From Mesorhizobium wenxiniae (GTDB lineage Bacteria > Pseudomonadota > Alphaproteobacteria > Rhizobiales > Rhizobiaceae): 64,000 nucleotides of DNA. The stretch covers positions 992,001 to 1,056,000 of the forward strand of contig NZ_NPKH01000020.1 in assembly GCF_002284535.1 (NCBI RefSeq), in the 5' to 3' direction. The notes under the pieces are model-generated. The model was not told the DNA's origin, searched no databases, and saw only the letters and a program-made list of their open reading frames with translations. Made by a program: the position numbers and the translations under genes. How positions within the stretch are numbered: the stretch's first letter is position 1; each line of letters starts with the position of its first letter. Positions 26,245 to 35,797 of this stretch are shown in pieces.

Positions 26245-27159
26245 TTGCAACGACCCGAAATACCGGCGGGGCTGCCGGCCGACATCGAACAGAAGAAGAT
26301 GAAGGCGCGGCTGTGGTTCGAGACGTTGCGCGAGCGCATCTGCGCCGCCTTCGAGCAGATCGAGCAGGACCTGCAGGGGCCGCAGGCCTCATGGTCGCCC
26401 GGCCGCTTCGAAAGGACGCCGTGGGAGCGCGACGCCGGCAAGGGCGGCGGCGGCACCATGTCGATGATGCGTGGCCGCGTTTTCGAGAAGGTCGGCGTCC
26501 ACACCTCCACCGTCTATGGCGAGTTCTCGCCGGAGTTCAGGAAGCAGATGCCGGGCGCCGAGGAAGACCCGGGCTTCTGGGCGAGTGGCATTTCGCTGAT
26601 CGCCCATCCGTGGAACCCCAACGTGCCGGCGGTGCACATGAACACGCGTATGGTCGTCACCTCGCGCCAGTGGTTCGGCGGCGGCGCCGACCTGACGCCG
26701 GTGCTCGACCGTCGCCGCACCCAGGACGACCCGGACACGGTTGCCTTCCACAGGGCCATGCGATTCGCCTGCGAGAAGCACGCTGGCGTCGCCGACCACG
26801 CAAAATTCAAGGCCTGGTGCGACGAGTATTTCTATCTGCCGCACCGCGACGAACCGCGCGGCACCGGCGGCATCTTCTTCGATTGGCTGCATTCGGGTGA
26901 GGACAAAGGCGGCTGGAACGCCGATTTCAACTTCGTCCAGGATGTCGGGCGATCTTTTCTCGTCGTCTACGGACATCTGGTGCGGGCCAATTTCAACGAC
27001 AACTGGACCGACGGCGACCGTGAAGAACAGCTCATTCGCCGCGGCCGCTATGTCGAATTCAACTTGCTTCACGATCGCGGCACTATCTTCGGACTGAGGA
27101 CCGGCGGCAACGTGGCCTCGATCCTGTCCAGCCTGCCGCCGGAAGTGAAATGGCCGTAA
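26245..27159 (+). CDS. hemF: Oxygen-dependent coproporphyrinogen III oxidase
   Basis: 304 residues from a TTG at 26245, chosen because GGAG lies about 8 bases upstream and family proteins begin near RPEIPAGLP; a TTG at 26209 is the alternative. It decarboxylates coproporphyrinogen III to protoporphyrinogen IX using O2. Landmarks: [50 protein letters not shown] and the C-terminal [18 protein letters not shown]. It stands alone and is divergent from the 85-residue gene. Confidence 0.95.
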   Translation: MQRPEIPAGLPADIEQKKMKARLWFETLRERICAAFEQIEQDLQGPQASWSPGRFERTPWERDAGKGGGGTMSMMRGRVFEKVGVHTSTVYGEFSPEFRKQMPGAEEDPGFWASGISLIAHPWNPNVPAVHMNTRMVVTSRQWFGGGADLTPVLDRRRTQDDPDTVAFHRAMRFACEKHAGVADHAKFKAWCDEYFYLPHRDEPRGTGGIFFDWLHSGEDKGGWNADFNFVQDVGRSFLVVYGHLVRANFNDNWTDGDREEQLIRRGRYVEFNLLHDRGTIFGLRTGGNVASILSSLPPEVKWP

Positions 27160-27406
27160 AATCTCGGTGAGTTGGACGTGAGCCGCAATCAGGTCCAAAT
27201 CGTTTGATTTTGGCGGCGAATGTGGCGCGCAGAATATCTTTTTCGTCTAATATCTAATTGAAAAAGCAAGACTATTTTTCGTTCCGGGCCGGGAAACGCC
27301 GGCGGTTCATCCTCCCCTAGAACCGCGACCCGACGCGACCGGACGGCCCATGATTGAGTGGGGCACCTTCCCAAAATGGTGCCCTCATTTTCCAGGAGAG
27401 CATGCC

Positions 27407-27667
27407 ATGCGCAAGCTTATTATGTCGGTTGCGGCTGCTGCCGTTCTTGCCTCTGGTGGCGCTGCCTTCGCAGCGGTCAAGCACACCACGGGCACGGTCA
27501 AAACTTATGATGGAACAACCATGAGCCTTGTTCTGGATGACGGATCTGCCTTTACGCTGCCCAAGGCCTTCAAGAATCCTGGCCTGAAGGCCGGCGAAAA
27601 GGTCCGCGTTTCGTGGGACATGAGCGGCAAGCACAAAATTGCCGAGGCAGTCAGGATCGTGAAGTGA
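27407..27667 (+). CDS. DUF1344-type small exported protein
   Basis: 86 residues, ATG at 27407 with AGGAGAG 7 bases upstream. A signal peptide covers residues 1-22 (SVAAAAVLASGGAAFA). The mature part is a short beta-rich domain (GTVKTYDGTTMSLVLDDGSA, GEKVRVSWDMSGKH) that fits DUF1344, common in rhizobia and of unknown function. A strong terminator follows at 27719. The 247-bp gap before it contains only A/T-rich sequence, probably promoter. Confidence 0.85.
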   Translation: MRKLIMSVAAAAVLASGGAAFAAVKHTTGTVKTYDGTTMSLVLDDGSAFTLPKAFKNPGLKAGEKVRVSWDMSGKHKIAEAVRIVK

Positions 27668-27718
27668 TCGCCTGCTCGCTGGAGCAAGACGAGGTCTTGC
27701 CGCCGGGGTAGCCTAAGA

Positions 27719-27746
27719 GGGCGGAGCAGCGCTGCTCCGCCCTTTC
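27719..27746 (+). terminator. Rho-independent terminator after the DUF1344 gene
   Basis: GGGCGGAGCAGC and GCTGCTCCGCCC form a perfect 12-bp inverted repeat with no spacer, followed by TTTC. Confidence 0.8.
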
Positions 27747-27754
27747 GGTTTCTC

Positions 27755-27802
27755 GCGCATGACCCCGAAAACTGCTTCCGGTTTTCGGAACGGATCATGC
27801 GC
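27755..27802. repeat. Short palindromic element, family C copy 3
   Basis: GCGCATGACCCCGAAAACTG ... CGGTTTTCGGAACGGATCATGCGC, a near-perfect hairpin lying 8 bases beyond the terminator. Confidence 0.75.
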
Positions 27803-27899
27803 AGATGACAAAACGTTGGAGCGTCCTTTACGCGTCCACCGGACGCGCGGCGCTCTAACGCAACCAAAACCATTCGATCGTGTTATGCTGGCTCGGTCA

Positions 27900-27944
27900 G
27901 CGCATGACCCGAATGCCGATTCCGGTTCGCCAGGGATCATGCGT
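27900..27944. repeat. Short palindromic element, family C copy 4
   Basis: GCGCATGACCCGAATGCCGA ... GGGATCATGCGT, a weaker version of the element at 27755. Together the two fill most of the 345-bp gap between the DUF1344 and DUF1059 genes. Confidence 0.6.
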
Positions 27945-28012
27945 CGATCAACGTGTGGAGCTTCCGTGTCAGAGCAGATGCGGCGCTCCGAGGAGGAAAA
28001 AGGGAGAATCCG

Positions 28013-28198
28013 ATGAAGGAATTCCACTGCGGCTCGCTCGTTCCGGGTTGTGACTGGCATACGCGCGCCGACGAGGAAGCCGAGATCATGCGTCGTGCGG
28101 TCGAGCACATGCGTGAGACGCATGGCGAGACGATCATCCGCGAGACGATGATCGAAGCCATCCGTTCGCGCATCGAAAAGCCCCGCGACGCGGCCTGA
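28013..28198 (+). CDS. DUF1059-type small protein
   Basis: 61 residues, ATG at 28013 with AGGGAGA 5 bases upstream. The pattern CGSLVPGCDWHTRADEEAEIMRR then AVEHMRETHGE (Cys and His spacing like a degenerate zinc finger) is that of DUF1059. Cytoplasmic, function unknown. The 150-bp gap to the next gene is empty. Confidence 0.85.
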   Translation: MKEFHCGSLVPGCDWHTRADEEAEIMRRAVEHMRETHGETIIRETMIEAIRSRIEKPRDAA

Positions 28199-28349
28199 CT
28201 ATGCCTAAGAGACTGTTTCGAAATTCGCTCGGGCGAGTCATATGGTGGTGGTTTCGAGAACCGGAGCGCAGCGGACATTTGGGTCCGTGAGCACCGAAAG
28301 CGCAGAAAACGCCATCAGATGGCCGCAGAGTAGAGTTTCCAAACGTTTT

Positions 28350-29618
28350 CTAACTTTCGAGTGCTTCTGCGGCGCGCTCGAGAAGTGCGCCGCGATCCAG
28401 CGCAAAGCCGGACTCGACCCACTCGTTTTCGAGGTTTTTCAAGGTTGCGCCGAGTTTCGGTCCGGGCGACGCGCCAAGCGTCGTCAGATCGGCGCCCTTA
28501 AGCGGAAAGTCAGGCTTTTTCCATTTTCCGGCGAAGGCGAGCAGGCGCGAGAAGCCGCCGGCTTCTAGCAGCGCGTCATTGTCCTCGACGGCGCGGCCTC
28601 GAGCGGAAGCGAGCGACAGCCGCAAGCGATCGACAAGGCCCTGATGATCGCCACGATAGAGCCGTTTTGCGAGTTCCGCTTCGGTCGTCTTCGGCTCGAC
28701 AGGCGCTGTCAGCGCCCACTGCCTGAGACGGCCGGCATCGCTGACGGAGAATCTCAGCCGCTCGGCGAGCGTCTTCAGCCGCGCGGCGTCCGGCGGCACG
28801 ATCGCTTCCAGCCTGAGCAGCGGGTCCGGCGTCCAGCCTAGATCCTTCTCGGCCCTGGTCAGCGCATGGATCGCATCGATGCCCCATTTCTCGGTCTCCG
28901 GCAGAACGCTGGTGAGCACGCTGGCCTGGCGCATCCACAGCAAGGCGCGCGATGGATCGGGGGCCGACAGCAGCTTCTTCAACTCGGACCAGACGCGCTC
29001 GACCGAGAGTTGGCCAAGCCCCTCCTTGAGCCGGGCGCAGGCCTTCAGCCCTTCGGCATCCGGCCGGCCGTCGCCATACCAGGCGAAGAAGCGGAAAAAG
29101 CGCAGGATGCGTAGATAATCCTCGCGGATGCGCGCCTCCGGATCGCCGATGAAACGCAGCCGGCGCGCCTCGATGTCGGCGACGCCGCCGACCAGGTCAA
29201 CGATCGTCCCGTCGGCCTCGGCATAGAGCGCGTTGATGGTGAAATCACGCCGTTCCGCGTCGGCCTTCCAGTCGCGTCCGAACGACACCTTGGCCCTCCG
29301 TCCGTCGGTCTCGATGTCGGCGCGCAGCGTAGTCACCTCGAACGGCTTCCCGCCGGCGACAATCGTGATGGTGCCGTGCTCGATGCCGGTCGGCACAGCC
29401 TTGAAGCCCGCCGCCTCGGCGCGGCGGATGGTTTCATCAGGCACGGTCGTGGTGGCAATATCGACGTCGGCGACCGGCTGGCCGATGAGCGCATTGCGCA
29501 CCGCGCCGCCGGCGACACGCGCCTCCTCGCCGCCATCCGCCAGCGCCGCCAGCAGGCGCTGCAGGTGCTTTTCGCCGAGCCAGTCGGCTTTGCCCGCGAG
29601 CGACACTCGGCCGCTCAC
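28350..29618 (-). CDS. CCA tRNA nucleotidyltransferase / poly(A) polymerase family
   Basis: 422 residues. The class II nucleotidyltransferase head is clear: AGGAVRNALIG at residues 35-46 and the catalytic DVD within VADVDIATT (about 51-53), then RDFTINALYAEADGTIVDLVGG and RFIGDPEARIREDYLRILRFFRF. The C-terminal half is helical and divergent. It adds or repairs the 3' CCA of tRNAs. Its start overlaps the Nudix gene stop by four bases (ATGA), so both belong to the DUF1285-Nudix-CCA operon. Confidence 0.93.
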   Translation of the reverse strand: MSGRVSLAGKADWLGEKHLQRLLAALADGGEEARVAGGAVRNALIGQPVADVDIATTTVPDETIRRAEAAGFKAVPTGIEHGTITIVAGGKPFEVTTLRADIETDGRRAKVSFGRDWKADAERRDFTINALYAEADGTIVDLVGGVADIEARRLRFIGDPEARIREDYLRILRFFRFFAWYGDGRPDAEGLKACARLKEGLGQLSVERVWSELKKLLSAPDPSRALLWMRQASVLTSVLPETEKWGIDAIHALTRAEKDLGWTPDPLLRLEAIVPPDAARLKTLAERLRFSVSDAGRLRQWALTAPVEPKTTEAELAKRLYRGDHQGLVDRLRLSLASARGRAVEDNDALLEAGGFSRLLAFAGKWKKPDFPLKGADLTTLGASPGPKLGATLKNLENEWVESGFALDRGALLERAAEALES

Positions 29619-30247
29619 GTATAGAGCCTTTCATAGAGCGTGCGGATGATGCCGGCGGTAACGCCCCAGATGCGTTGTCCGTCATAGGGCATCTCGTAAA
29701 AGACCCATTCGAGGTCGTTCCACATGCGGCTTTCGCGGCCGTGGTTGGCGGGGTCCATAAGAAAGCGCAGCGGCACTTCGAAGGCGGCGTCGACCTCCTC
29801 GGAATTCAGCGTCAGTGAAAAATCCGGCCGCACTATTCCCAGCACCGGGGCGATGCGGTAGCCGCTGCCGGAGACGTAATCAGGCATGCGGCCGATGATC
29901 TCGACCCGGTCCTGGCCGAGCCCGATCTCCTCGAATGTCTCGCGCAATGCCGCCGCCTCCGGGCTCGGATCGGTTGGATCGATCGTGCCGCCCGGAAAGG
30001 CCACCTGCCCCGAATGGTTTCGCAGCTTTTCCGCCCGTTTGGTCAGCAGAACCGTGGCATCGCGACCGTGATCGACCACCGGGATCAGCACGGCGGCATC
30101 GCGCAGCGCCTTTGCGAGCTTCAAACGCGGATGGCCGGGGTTGAAGCGATGGTCGCCATAATCGTCGGCGGCATGCGCCAGCGGCTGCGCCGCGACGCGG
30201 GCGCGAAAATTCTCGGCCGAAAACGGCCCCCGCGTCACTTGGTCCAT
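29615..30247 (-). CDS. Nudix hydrolase, CoA pyrophosphatase (NudL) type
   Basis: 210 residues. The Nudix box spans about residues 86-110, opening with GGTID, with catalytic R102-E103 and E106-E107 in LRETFEEIGL. The preceding KLRNHSGQVAFPGG matches the CoA-pyrophosphatase signature (UPF0035-like). It would cleave CoA or oxidised CoA to phosphopantetheine and 3',5'-ADP. It sits between the DUF1285 gene (30-bp gap) and the CCA-transferase (four-base overlap). Confidence 0.92.
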   Translation of the reverse strand: MDQVTRGPFSAENFRARVAAQPLAHAADDYGDHRFNPGHPRLKLAKALRDAAVLIPVVDHGRDATVLLTKRAEKLRNHSGQVAFPGGTIDPTDPSPEAAALRETFEEIGLGQDRVEIIGRMPDYVSGSGYRIAPVLGIVRPDFSLTLNSEEVDAAFEVPLRFLMDPANHGRESRMWNDLEWVFYEMPYDGQRIWGVTAGIIRTLYERLYT

Positions 30248-30277
30248 AGCGTCACCTGGTCCACCATACGCTGCCGA

Positions 30278-30907
30278 TCACGCACTCAGCCGCTGCAGTT
30301 TTTCCGCGGGCATTATCGGATAGACCGCGCCCTTCGAGCGGACGACAAACATCCTTCTGCCGCCGACATCGATCTCTTCGCCATGCTCGACCAGTTCGTA
30401 CATGACCGGCCGCGCCACCAGCGCTTCCAGCCGTCCGCGCACCAGCACATAGGGTTTCAGGCCACCGGTCGCGTCTTCATCGACGAAGCTTAGCGGATGG
30501 TCCGGTCCGGCCTCGACCACGTCGCCGACATTGGTGCGGAAAGTGATGACTTGGCTATCGCCGCTGCCGGAAACGTCCATCTCGACGGCGATGAAGGGCG
30601 CGTCGACGACGCGGATGCCGACCCTTTCCACAGGTGTTACAAGATAGGTCTTGCCGTCTTCGTCCTTGCGCAGCACGGAGGAAAACAGCTGCACCAACGG
30701 CATACGGCCGATCGGCGTGCCCTGGTAGAACCAGGTGCCGTCCTCTCTGATCTCCATGTCGAGATCGCCGCAAAAGGCCGGATTCCAGCGCTCAACCGGC
30801 GCCGGCCCCTTGCCCGCGCGGGCGGCACGCGAGATCAGTGCCTCCAGTCCGCACGCCTCGGTGGCGGCCGTCAGGCTCTCTTCACGATCGTCGGCGCGTT
30901 CTGTCAT
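30278..30907 (-). CDS. DUF1285-type protein
   Basis: 209 residues from ATG 30907; a GTG at 30913 is in frame and neither has a strong Shine-Dalgarno. Landmarks PVERWNPAFCGDLDMEIREDG, YLVTPVERVGIRVVDAPFIA and GLKPYVLVRGRLEALVARPV match DUF1285. No membrane helix. Structures of the family are known to be two-domain beta folds, but the role is not established. First gene of the operon with the Nudix hydrolase and CCA-transferase, and divergent from the moxR operon. Confidence 0.85.
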   Translation of the reverse strand: MTERADDREESLTAATEACGLEALISRAARAGKGPAPVERWNPAFCGDLDMEIREDGTWFYQGTPIGRMPLVQLFSSVLRKDEDGKTYLVTPVERVGIRVVDAPFIAVEMDVSGSGDSQVITFRTNVGDVVEAGPDHPLSFVDEDATGGLKPYVLVRGRLEALVARPVMYELVEHGEEIDVGGRRMFVVRSKGAVYPIMPAEKLQRLSA

Positions 30908-31053
30908 GGTCACGAAATAGTCACTGTTGTTCCGCTTGTCAGCCTAAGCCAGTGATTTAAGTTCAAAGACAGGCGCCATGCGAGGCCGAATCGCGGCACT
31001 CTGCAGCGTCGAAGGTGCAAGCCGGTATCTCCAACGAGAAGGATCGATGCTGC

Positions 31054-32058
31054 ATGAGCGTGATGATCAAGGAAAGCCCGATCAGCGAAAAGGACATGAT
31101 CGCCCAGGCCGAGACGGCGCTGGCCGACATTTCCAGGGTTCGCGATGGCGTCGGCCGCGTCATCTTCGGCCAGGAAAGCGTCGTCGAACGCACGCTTGTG
31201 GCGCTGCTCGCCGGCGGCCATGCGTTGCTGGTCGGCGTGCCCGGCCTCGCCAAGACCAAGCTAGTCGAGACGCTGGGCATCGTGCTCGGCCTCGATTCCC
31301 GCCGCATCCAGTTCACGCCTGACCTGATGCCGTCCGACATTCTCGGCTCCGAGGTGATGGAGCAGGACGAATTCGGCAAGCGTTCCTTCCGCTTCATCTC
31401 CGGGCCGATCTTCGCGCAGCTGCTGATGGCCGACGAGATCAACCGCGCCTCACCCCGCACCCAGTCGGCGCTGCTGCAGTCGATGCAGGAATACCACGTC
31501 ACCATTGCCGGTGTCCGCCACGACCTGCCGGCGCCCTTCCACGTACTGGCGACGCAGAACCCGTTGGAGCAGGAAGGCACCTATCCGCTGCCCGAGGCAC
31601 AGCTTGACCGCTTCCTCATGCAGGTCGACATCCTCTATCCGGAAATCGAGGCGGAGCGCCGCATTCTTCTGGAAACCACAGGCATCGAGGACGCCAAGGC
31701 GCAGAACGTAATGCAGCCGGCGCGGCTGAAGGAGATCCAGACCCTCATTCGCCGCATGCCGGTGCCGGAAAGCGTCGTCGAGGCGATCCTCCAACTGGTG
31801 CGCTCGGCGCGCCCCGGCCAGGGCAATGCCGAGACCGACAAGCACGTCGCCTGGGGGCCAGGCCCGCGCGCCAGTCAGGCGTTGACACTGTGCGCCCGCG
31901 CCCGCGCCCTCTATGACGGACGGCTGGCGCCGTCGATCGACGATATCAGAGCGCTGGCAGAGCCTGTGCTGCAGCACCGCATGGCGCTGACCTTTGCCGC
32001 CCGTGCCGAGGGCACGACCGTGCGCGACGTGGTGGCGAAACTGGCAAAAGGCATCTGA
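31054..32058 (+). CDS. MoxR-family AAA+ ATPase
   Basis: 334 residues from the ATG at 31054 (GAAGGATCG upstream); a start at 31015 is possible. Walker A GVPGLAKT at residues 61-68, Walker B LLMADEINRA at about 125-134, sensor region LATQNPLEQEGTYPLPEAQLDRF split over two strands. MoxR proteins act as chaperones for vWA-domain or DUF58 partners. The last base of its TGA is the A of the DUF58 start codon. First of a four-gene operon. Confidence 0.93.
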   Translation: MSVMIKESPISEKDMIAQAETALADISRVRDGVGRVIFGQESVVERTLVALLAGGHALLVGVPGLAKTKLVETLGIVLGLDSRRIQFTPDLMPSDILGSEVMEQDEFGKRSFRFISGPIFAQLLMADEINRASPRTQSALLQSMQEYHVTIAGVRHDLPAPFHVLATQNPLEQEGTYPLPEAQLDRFLMQVDILYPEIEAERRILLETTGIEDAKAQNVMQPARLKEIQTLIRRMPVPESVVEAILQLVRSARPGQGNAETDKHVAWGPGPRASQALTLCARARALYDGRLAPSIDDIRALAEPVLQHRMALTFAARAEGTTVRDVVAKLAKGI

Positions 32059-32972
32059 TGGCGCGTATAGGCGAGGCCCAGGCACCGGCGGCGACGCGTG
32101 ACGCGCTCGCCCGCGGTCGGTTGCGGGCGTCGCTGGTGCCGGACCTGCTGGTCGAAGCACGCCGCATCGTCAACACCGTGATCGCCGGCTGGCACGGCCG
32201 CCGCAAGCGGGGCATCGGCGAGAATTTCTGGCAGTTCCGGCCCTATGTCGAAGGCGATTCCTCGCGCGTCGACTGGCGCCGCTCGGCCCGCGACGACCAC
32301 GTCTATGTGCGCGACCGCGAATGGGAGGCCGCCCATACGGTGTGGCTGTGGGCAGACCCCTCGCCTTCCATGCTCTACAAATCGACCGGCGCCACCGTCT
32401 CGAAGGAATCCCGCGCGCTGGTGCTGGCGCTGGCCATGGCAGAGCTTCTGTCGCGCAGCGGCGAACGCATCGCCTGGCCCGGACTGACCGATCCGTTCAC
32501 CGCCCGCAACGGCGCCGAGCGCATCGCAGCACAACTCACCCATGCCGGCGAATTGCCGGCAAAGCCCGACCTGTCCGCCATCCGCCGCTTCTGCGACATC
32601 GTCATCGTTAGCGACTTCCTCGATCCGGTCGAGGACACCATCGCCTGGCTCGACGTGCTCGCCCGCCACGGCGTGCGTGCCCATCTGATCGAGGTCGCCG
32701 ACCCCGCCGAGGAGAGATTCCCCTATGCCGGCCGCACCGAGTTCACCGATCCCGAAACCGGCGACAAGCTGACCGCCGGCCGCGCCGAAACGCTGGGCGA
32801 TGATTACCGACTGCTTTACATCGCCCGCCGCCAGGAGCTGACCGACTGGTGCAAGCGGCTCGGCTGGAGCTTCACCGTCAACCACACCGACCGTCTCGCC
32901 TCCGATGCGCTGGTGCGTGTCCACATGGCGATGACCGTCGATGGCAGCTCAGCCGGGAGGATCCGCGCATGA
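32058..32972 (+). CDS. DUF58 protein, MoxR partner
   Basis: 304 residues. It begins with ATG overlapping the moxR TGA by one base. The DUF58 signature is present: KRGIGENFWQFRPYVEGDSS, then RVDWRRSARDDHVYVRDREWE (about residues 75-95). The C-terminal part has a vWA-like core with VIVSDFLDP. Four-base overlap (ATGA) with the next gene. Such proteins are predicted to be delivered to or activated at the membrane by MoxR. Confidence 0.92.
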   Translation: MARIGEAQAPAATRDALARGRLRASLVPDLLVEARRIVNTVIAGWHGRRKRGIGENFWQFRPYVEGDSSRVDWRRSARDDHVYVRDREWEAAHTVWLWADPSPSMLYKSTGATVSKESRALVLALAMAELLSRSGERIAWPGLTDPFTARNGAERIAAQLTHAGELPAKPDLSAIRRFCDIVIVSDFLDPVEDTIAWLDVLARHGVRAHLIEVADPAEERFPYAGRTEFTDPETGDKLTAGRAETLGDDYRLLYIARRQELTDWCKRLGWSFTVNHTDRLASDALVRVHMAMTVDGSSAGRIRA

Positions 32973-35794
32973 GTTGGTTGCCGCTCTCCTTCGGGGCGCC
33001 GATGGTGCTGTGGGGCCTTCTGGCACTGCCGGTGATCTGGTGGCTTTTGCGGTTCACCCCGCCCAAACCGCAGACCGAGGTCTTCCCGCCGCTGAAGATC
33101 CTGGCCCGGGTGCTGAAGCGCGAGGAGACGCCGCAACAGAGCCCGTGGTGGCTGACGCTGCTTAGGCTGCTGATGGCGGCTCTTATCGTTACGGCGCTGG
33201 CCGAACCCGTCTTCAACCCGCGTGAAAGACTGCCGGCCGAGGGTGCCGCTCTTGCGCTGGTCATCGACAATGACTGGGCAAGTGCCGCCGACTGGGGCCA
33301 GCGCGTCGCCACTGCCGAACGGCTGATCACCGATGCCAGCTCCAACGACGTGCCCGTCATCATCGCCTTCACCGCCGAGAAGCCGAACGCCGAGATCGGT
33401 CCCTTCGACGCCGCCACCGCGCTCGACCGGCTGCGCGCGGCCAAGCCGCGGCCGATCCCGACCGACCGCCCTGCTGTCTACGCCCGCGTCGCGGCAACCC
33501 TGGAGACCTTGCCGGGCGCCAGTGTCGCGGTGCTCGCCGACGGTCTGGCGGCGGAAGGCGACGAGGCCGCCTTCAACATGCTTTTGTCGAAGAACGCCGC
33601 CCGTGTCGTCTGGGCCGCCTCCGACCGGCCTAGCTTGATCGGCCTGACCGGCGCCGACAACCAGGTGGACGGCTTCGAGCTGACCGCCATCCGCGCGCTG
33701 AGCGATCCGACCCCGGCTCAGGTGACCGCCGGCGCCTTCGACGACAAGGGCCGCCGCATCGCTGACGCCACGCTGACCTTCTCGCCGGGCGAATCCACCG
33801 CCACCGGCACGATGGCGGTGCCGTTCGAACTGCGCAACGACTTCGCCTCGATCGCGCTCGACGGCCAGCGGCAGGCCGGCGCCGTCCGCGTGCTCGATGA
33901 GAATTCCAAGCGCCGTCGCGTCGGACTGCTGTCGCAGGCCGAAGCCGACCAGGCGCAGCCGCTTTTGTCGCCGCTGTACTACATCCGCCGCGCGCTGCAG
34001 CCCTTCGCCGATCTGACTGAGCCGTCGAGCGCCGACCTTGCCGACGCCATCCCGCAGCTCCTCGACCAGAAGCCGGCGATGATTGTCATGGCCGATGTCG
34101 GCACCATTCCGGAGCAGGTGCGGCAGAGGCTGGTCGACTGGGTCGACAATGGCGGCACGCTGGTGCGGTTCGCCGGCTCGCGGCTGGTGGCCGCCGGCAA
34201 TGACGACGACCTGCTGCCGGTCAGGCTGCGTACCGGCGAGCGTTCGCTCGGCGGCGCGCTGTCATGGACGACGCCGCAGCCGGTCACCGACTTCCCGAAG
34301 ACCGGTCCCTTCTCCGACCTCGCTCCGCCCGCTGAAGTCACCGTCACTAGGCAGGTGCTGGCCGAGCCGACGCCCGACATCGTCGAGCGCACCTGGGCCA
34401 CGCTTGCCGACGGCACGCCGCTGGTGACCGGGATGAAGAAGGGCAAGGGCACGCTCGTCCTGTTCCATGTCACGCCGGAGGCGACCTGGTCGAACCTGCC
34501 GATCTCCGGCAGCTTCGTCGAGATGCTGCGCCGCATCGTGCAACTGTCACGCAATCAGGGTGCAGCGGTCGCCAATGCCGAAGCCGCCGCCACCTCGCTG
34601 GCGCCATACCGCATGATATCAGCCGACGGCACGCTGGTGCCGCCGACGCCGGATGCACGGCCGCTGGTGCCGGGCGCCGGCCCGCTGCCGGTGACGTTCG
34701 AGAACCCGCCTGGTCTCTACGGCTCCGAAACCGGCGTCCTCGCCCACAATCTGCTCAATGCTGAAAGCAGATTTGCACCGCTGGTCCGTCCTCAGATCAC
34801 CGTTCCGGTCACCACCATCCAGTACGCCTTCGACGAATCGCACAATTTGAAGGGCCCGCTGGTGGCGACAGCCCTTTTGCTGATGGTGCTCGACACGCTG
34901 GCCGTGTTCTGGATGGGCGGCCTGTTCTCGCGCCGGCCGCGCCGCGCCGGCACGGCTGCTGCAACCACGGCCGCTCTGCTGATTGCGCTCGGCGCGCTGG
35001 TCGGCCACACCGACATCGCCCGCGCCGACGATTCCAAACCTGGCGACGAGCGGGCGATCGAGGACATTTCGAAGACCCGGATCGCCTATGTGCAGACCGG
35101 TGAACGGAGCGTCGATTCGATCAGCCAAGCCGGGCTGGAGGGCCTGACCCGCTTCCTGATCGAGAAGACCGCGCTCGAGCCGGGGGCGCCGGCGAGCGTC
35201 GATATCTCGAAGGACCAGCTGTCCTTCTATCCCCTGATTTACTGGCCGATCGACCCTGCCGCACCGATGCCGAGCCAGGCCGCGATCGGCCGCGTCGACG
35301 CCTATATGCAGCAGGGCGGCACGGTGCTGTTCGACACGCGCGACCAGTTCGCCACCGGCATCGGCGCGGATTCGGCTAGTCCGGCGACCGAGCGGCTGCG
35401 CGACATCCTCGGCAATCTCAACGTGCCGCCGCTGGAACCGGTGCCGTCGGATCACGTACTGACGAAATCCTTCTACATCCTGCCTGAGTTTCCCGGACGT
35501 TTCGCCGGCGGCCCGCTCTGGGTCGCGGCGTCGCTCGAAGCCACCAACACCGAGAACCGCCCGGTGCGCACCGGCGACGGCGTCTCGCCGATCATGATCA
35601 CCGCCAATGATTTCGCCGGCGCCTGGGCGGTCGACGAGAATGGCGACCCGCTTTTGCCGACCGTCCCGTCAGACCCGATGCAGCGCATTTATGCGCTACG
35701 CGCCGGCGTCAACATCATGATGTACATGCTGACCGGCAACTATAAATCCGATCAGGTGCACGTGCCGGTGCTGCTCGAACGGCTGGGGCAGTAA
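32969..35794 (+). CDS. Large membrane protein: BatA-like N-terminus and DUF4159 C-terminus
   Basis: 941 residues from the ATG at 32969 overlapping the DUF58 stop. Two N-terminal helices (PMVLWGLLALPVIWWLL; LTLLRLLMAALIVTALA) are of the aerotolerance-regulator N type. A long periplasmic region follows, then helices near residues 640-665 and 670-690 (ALLLMVLDTLAVFWMGGLF; AATTAALLIALGALVG), and a DUF4159 domain from about residue 695 (IAYVQTGERSVDSISQAGLE, SKDQLSFYPLIYWPID, LFDTRDQ). The function is not established; it resembles Bat operon components. Confidence 0.88.
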   Translation: MSWLPLSFGAPMVLWGLLALPVIWWLLRFTPPKPQTEVFPPLKILARVLKREETPQQSPWWLTLLRLLMAALIVTALAEPVFNPRERLPAEGAALALVIDNDWASAADWGQRVATAERLITDASSNDVPVIIAFTAEKPNAEIGPFDAATALDRLRAAKPRPIPTDRPAVYARVAATLETLPGASVAVLADGLAAEGDEAAFNMLLSKNAARVVWAASDRPSLIGLTGADNQVDGFELTAIRALSDPTPAQVTAGAFDDKGRRIADATLTFSPGESTATGTMAVPFELRNDFASIALDGQRQAGAVRVLDENSKRRRVGLLSQAEADQAQPLLSPLYYIRRALQPFADLTEPSSADLADAIPQLLDQKPAMIVMADVGTIPEQVRQRLVDWVDNGGTLVRFAGSRLVAAGNDDDLLPVRLRTGERSLGGALSWTTPQPVTDFPKTGPFSDLAPPAEVTVTRQVLAEPTPDIVERTWATLADGTPLVTGMKKGKGTLVLFHVTPEATWSNLPISGSFVEMLRRIVQLSRNQGAAVANAEAAATSLAPYRMISADGTLVPPTPDARPLVPGAGPLPVTFENPPGLYGSETGVLAHNLLNAESRFAPLVRPQITVPVTTIQYAFDESHNLKGPLVATALLLMVLDTLAVFWMGGLFSRRPRRAGTAAATTAALLIALGALVGHTDIARADDSKPGDERAIEDISKTRIAYVQTGERSVDSISQAGLEGLTRFLIEKTALEPGAPASVDISKDQLSFYPLIYWPIDPAAPMPSQAAIGRVDAYMQQGGTVLFDTRDQFATGIGADSASPATERLRDILGNLNVPPLEPVPSDHVLTKSFYILPEFPGRFAGGPLWVAASLEATNTENRPVRTGDGVSPIMITANDFAGAWAVDENGDPLLPTVPSDPMQRIYALRAGVNIMMYMLTGNYKSDQVHVPVLLERLGQ

Positions 35795-35797
35795 GCC

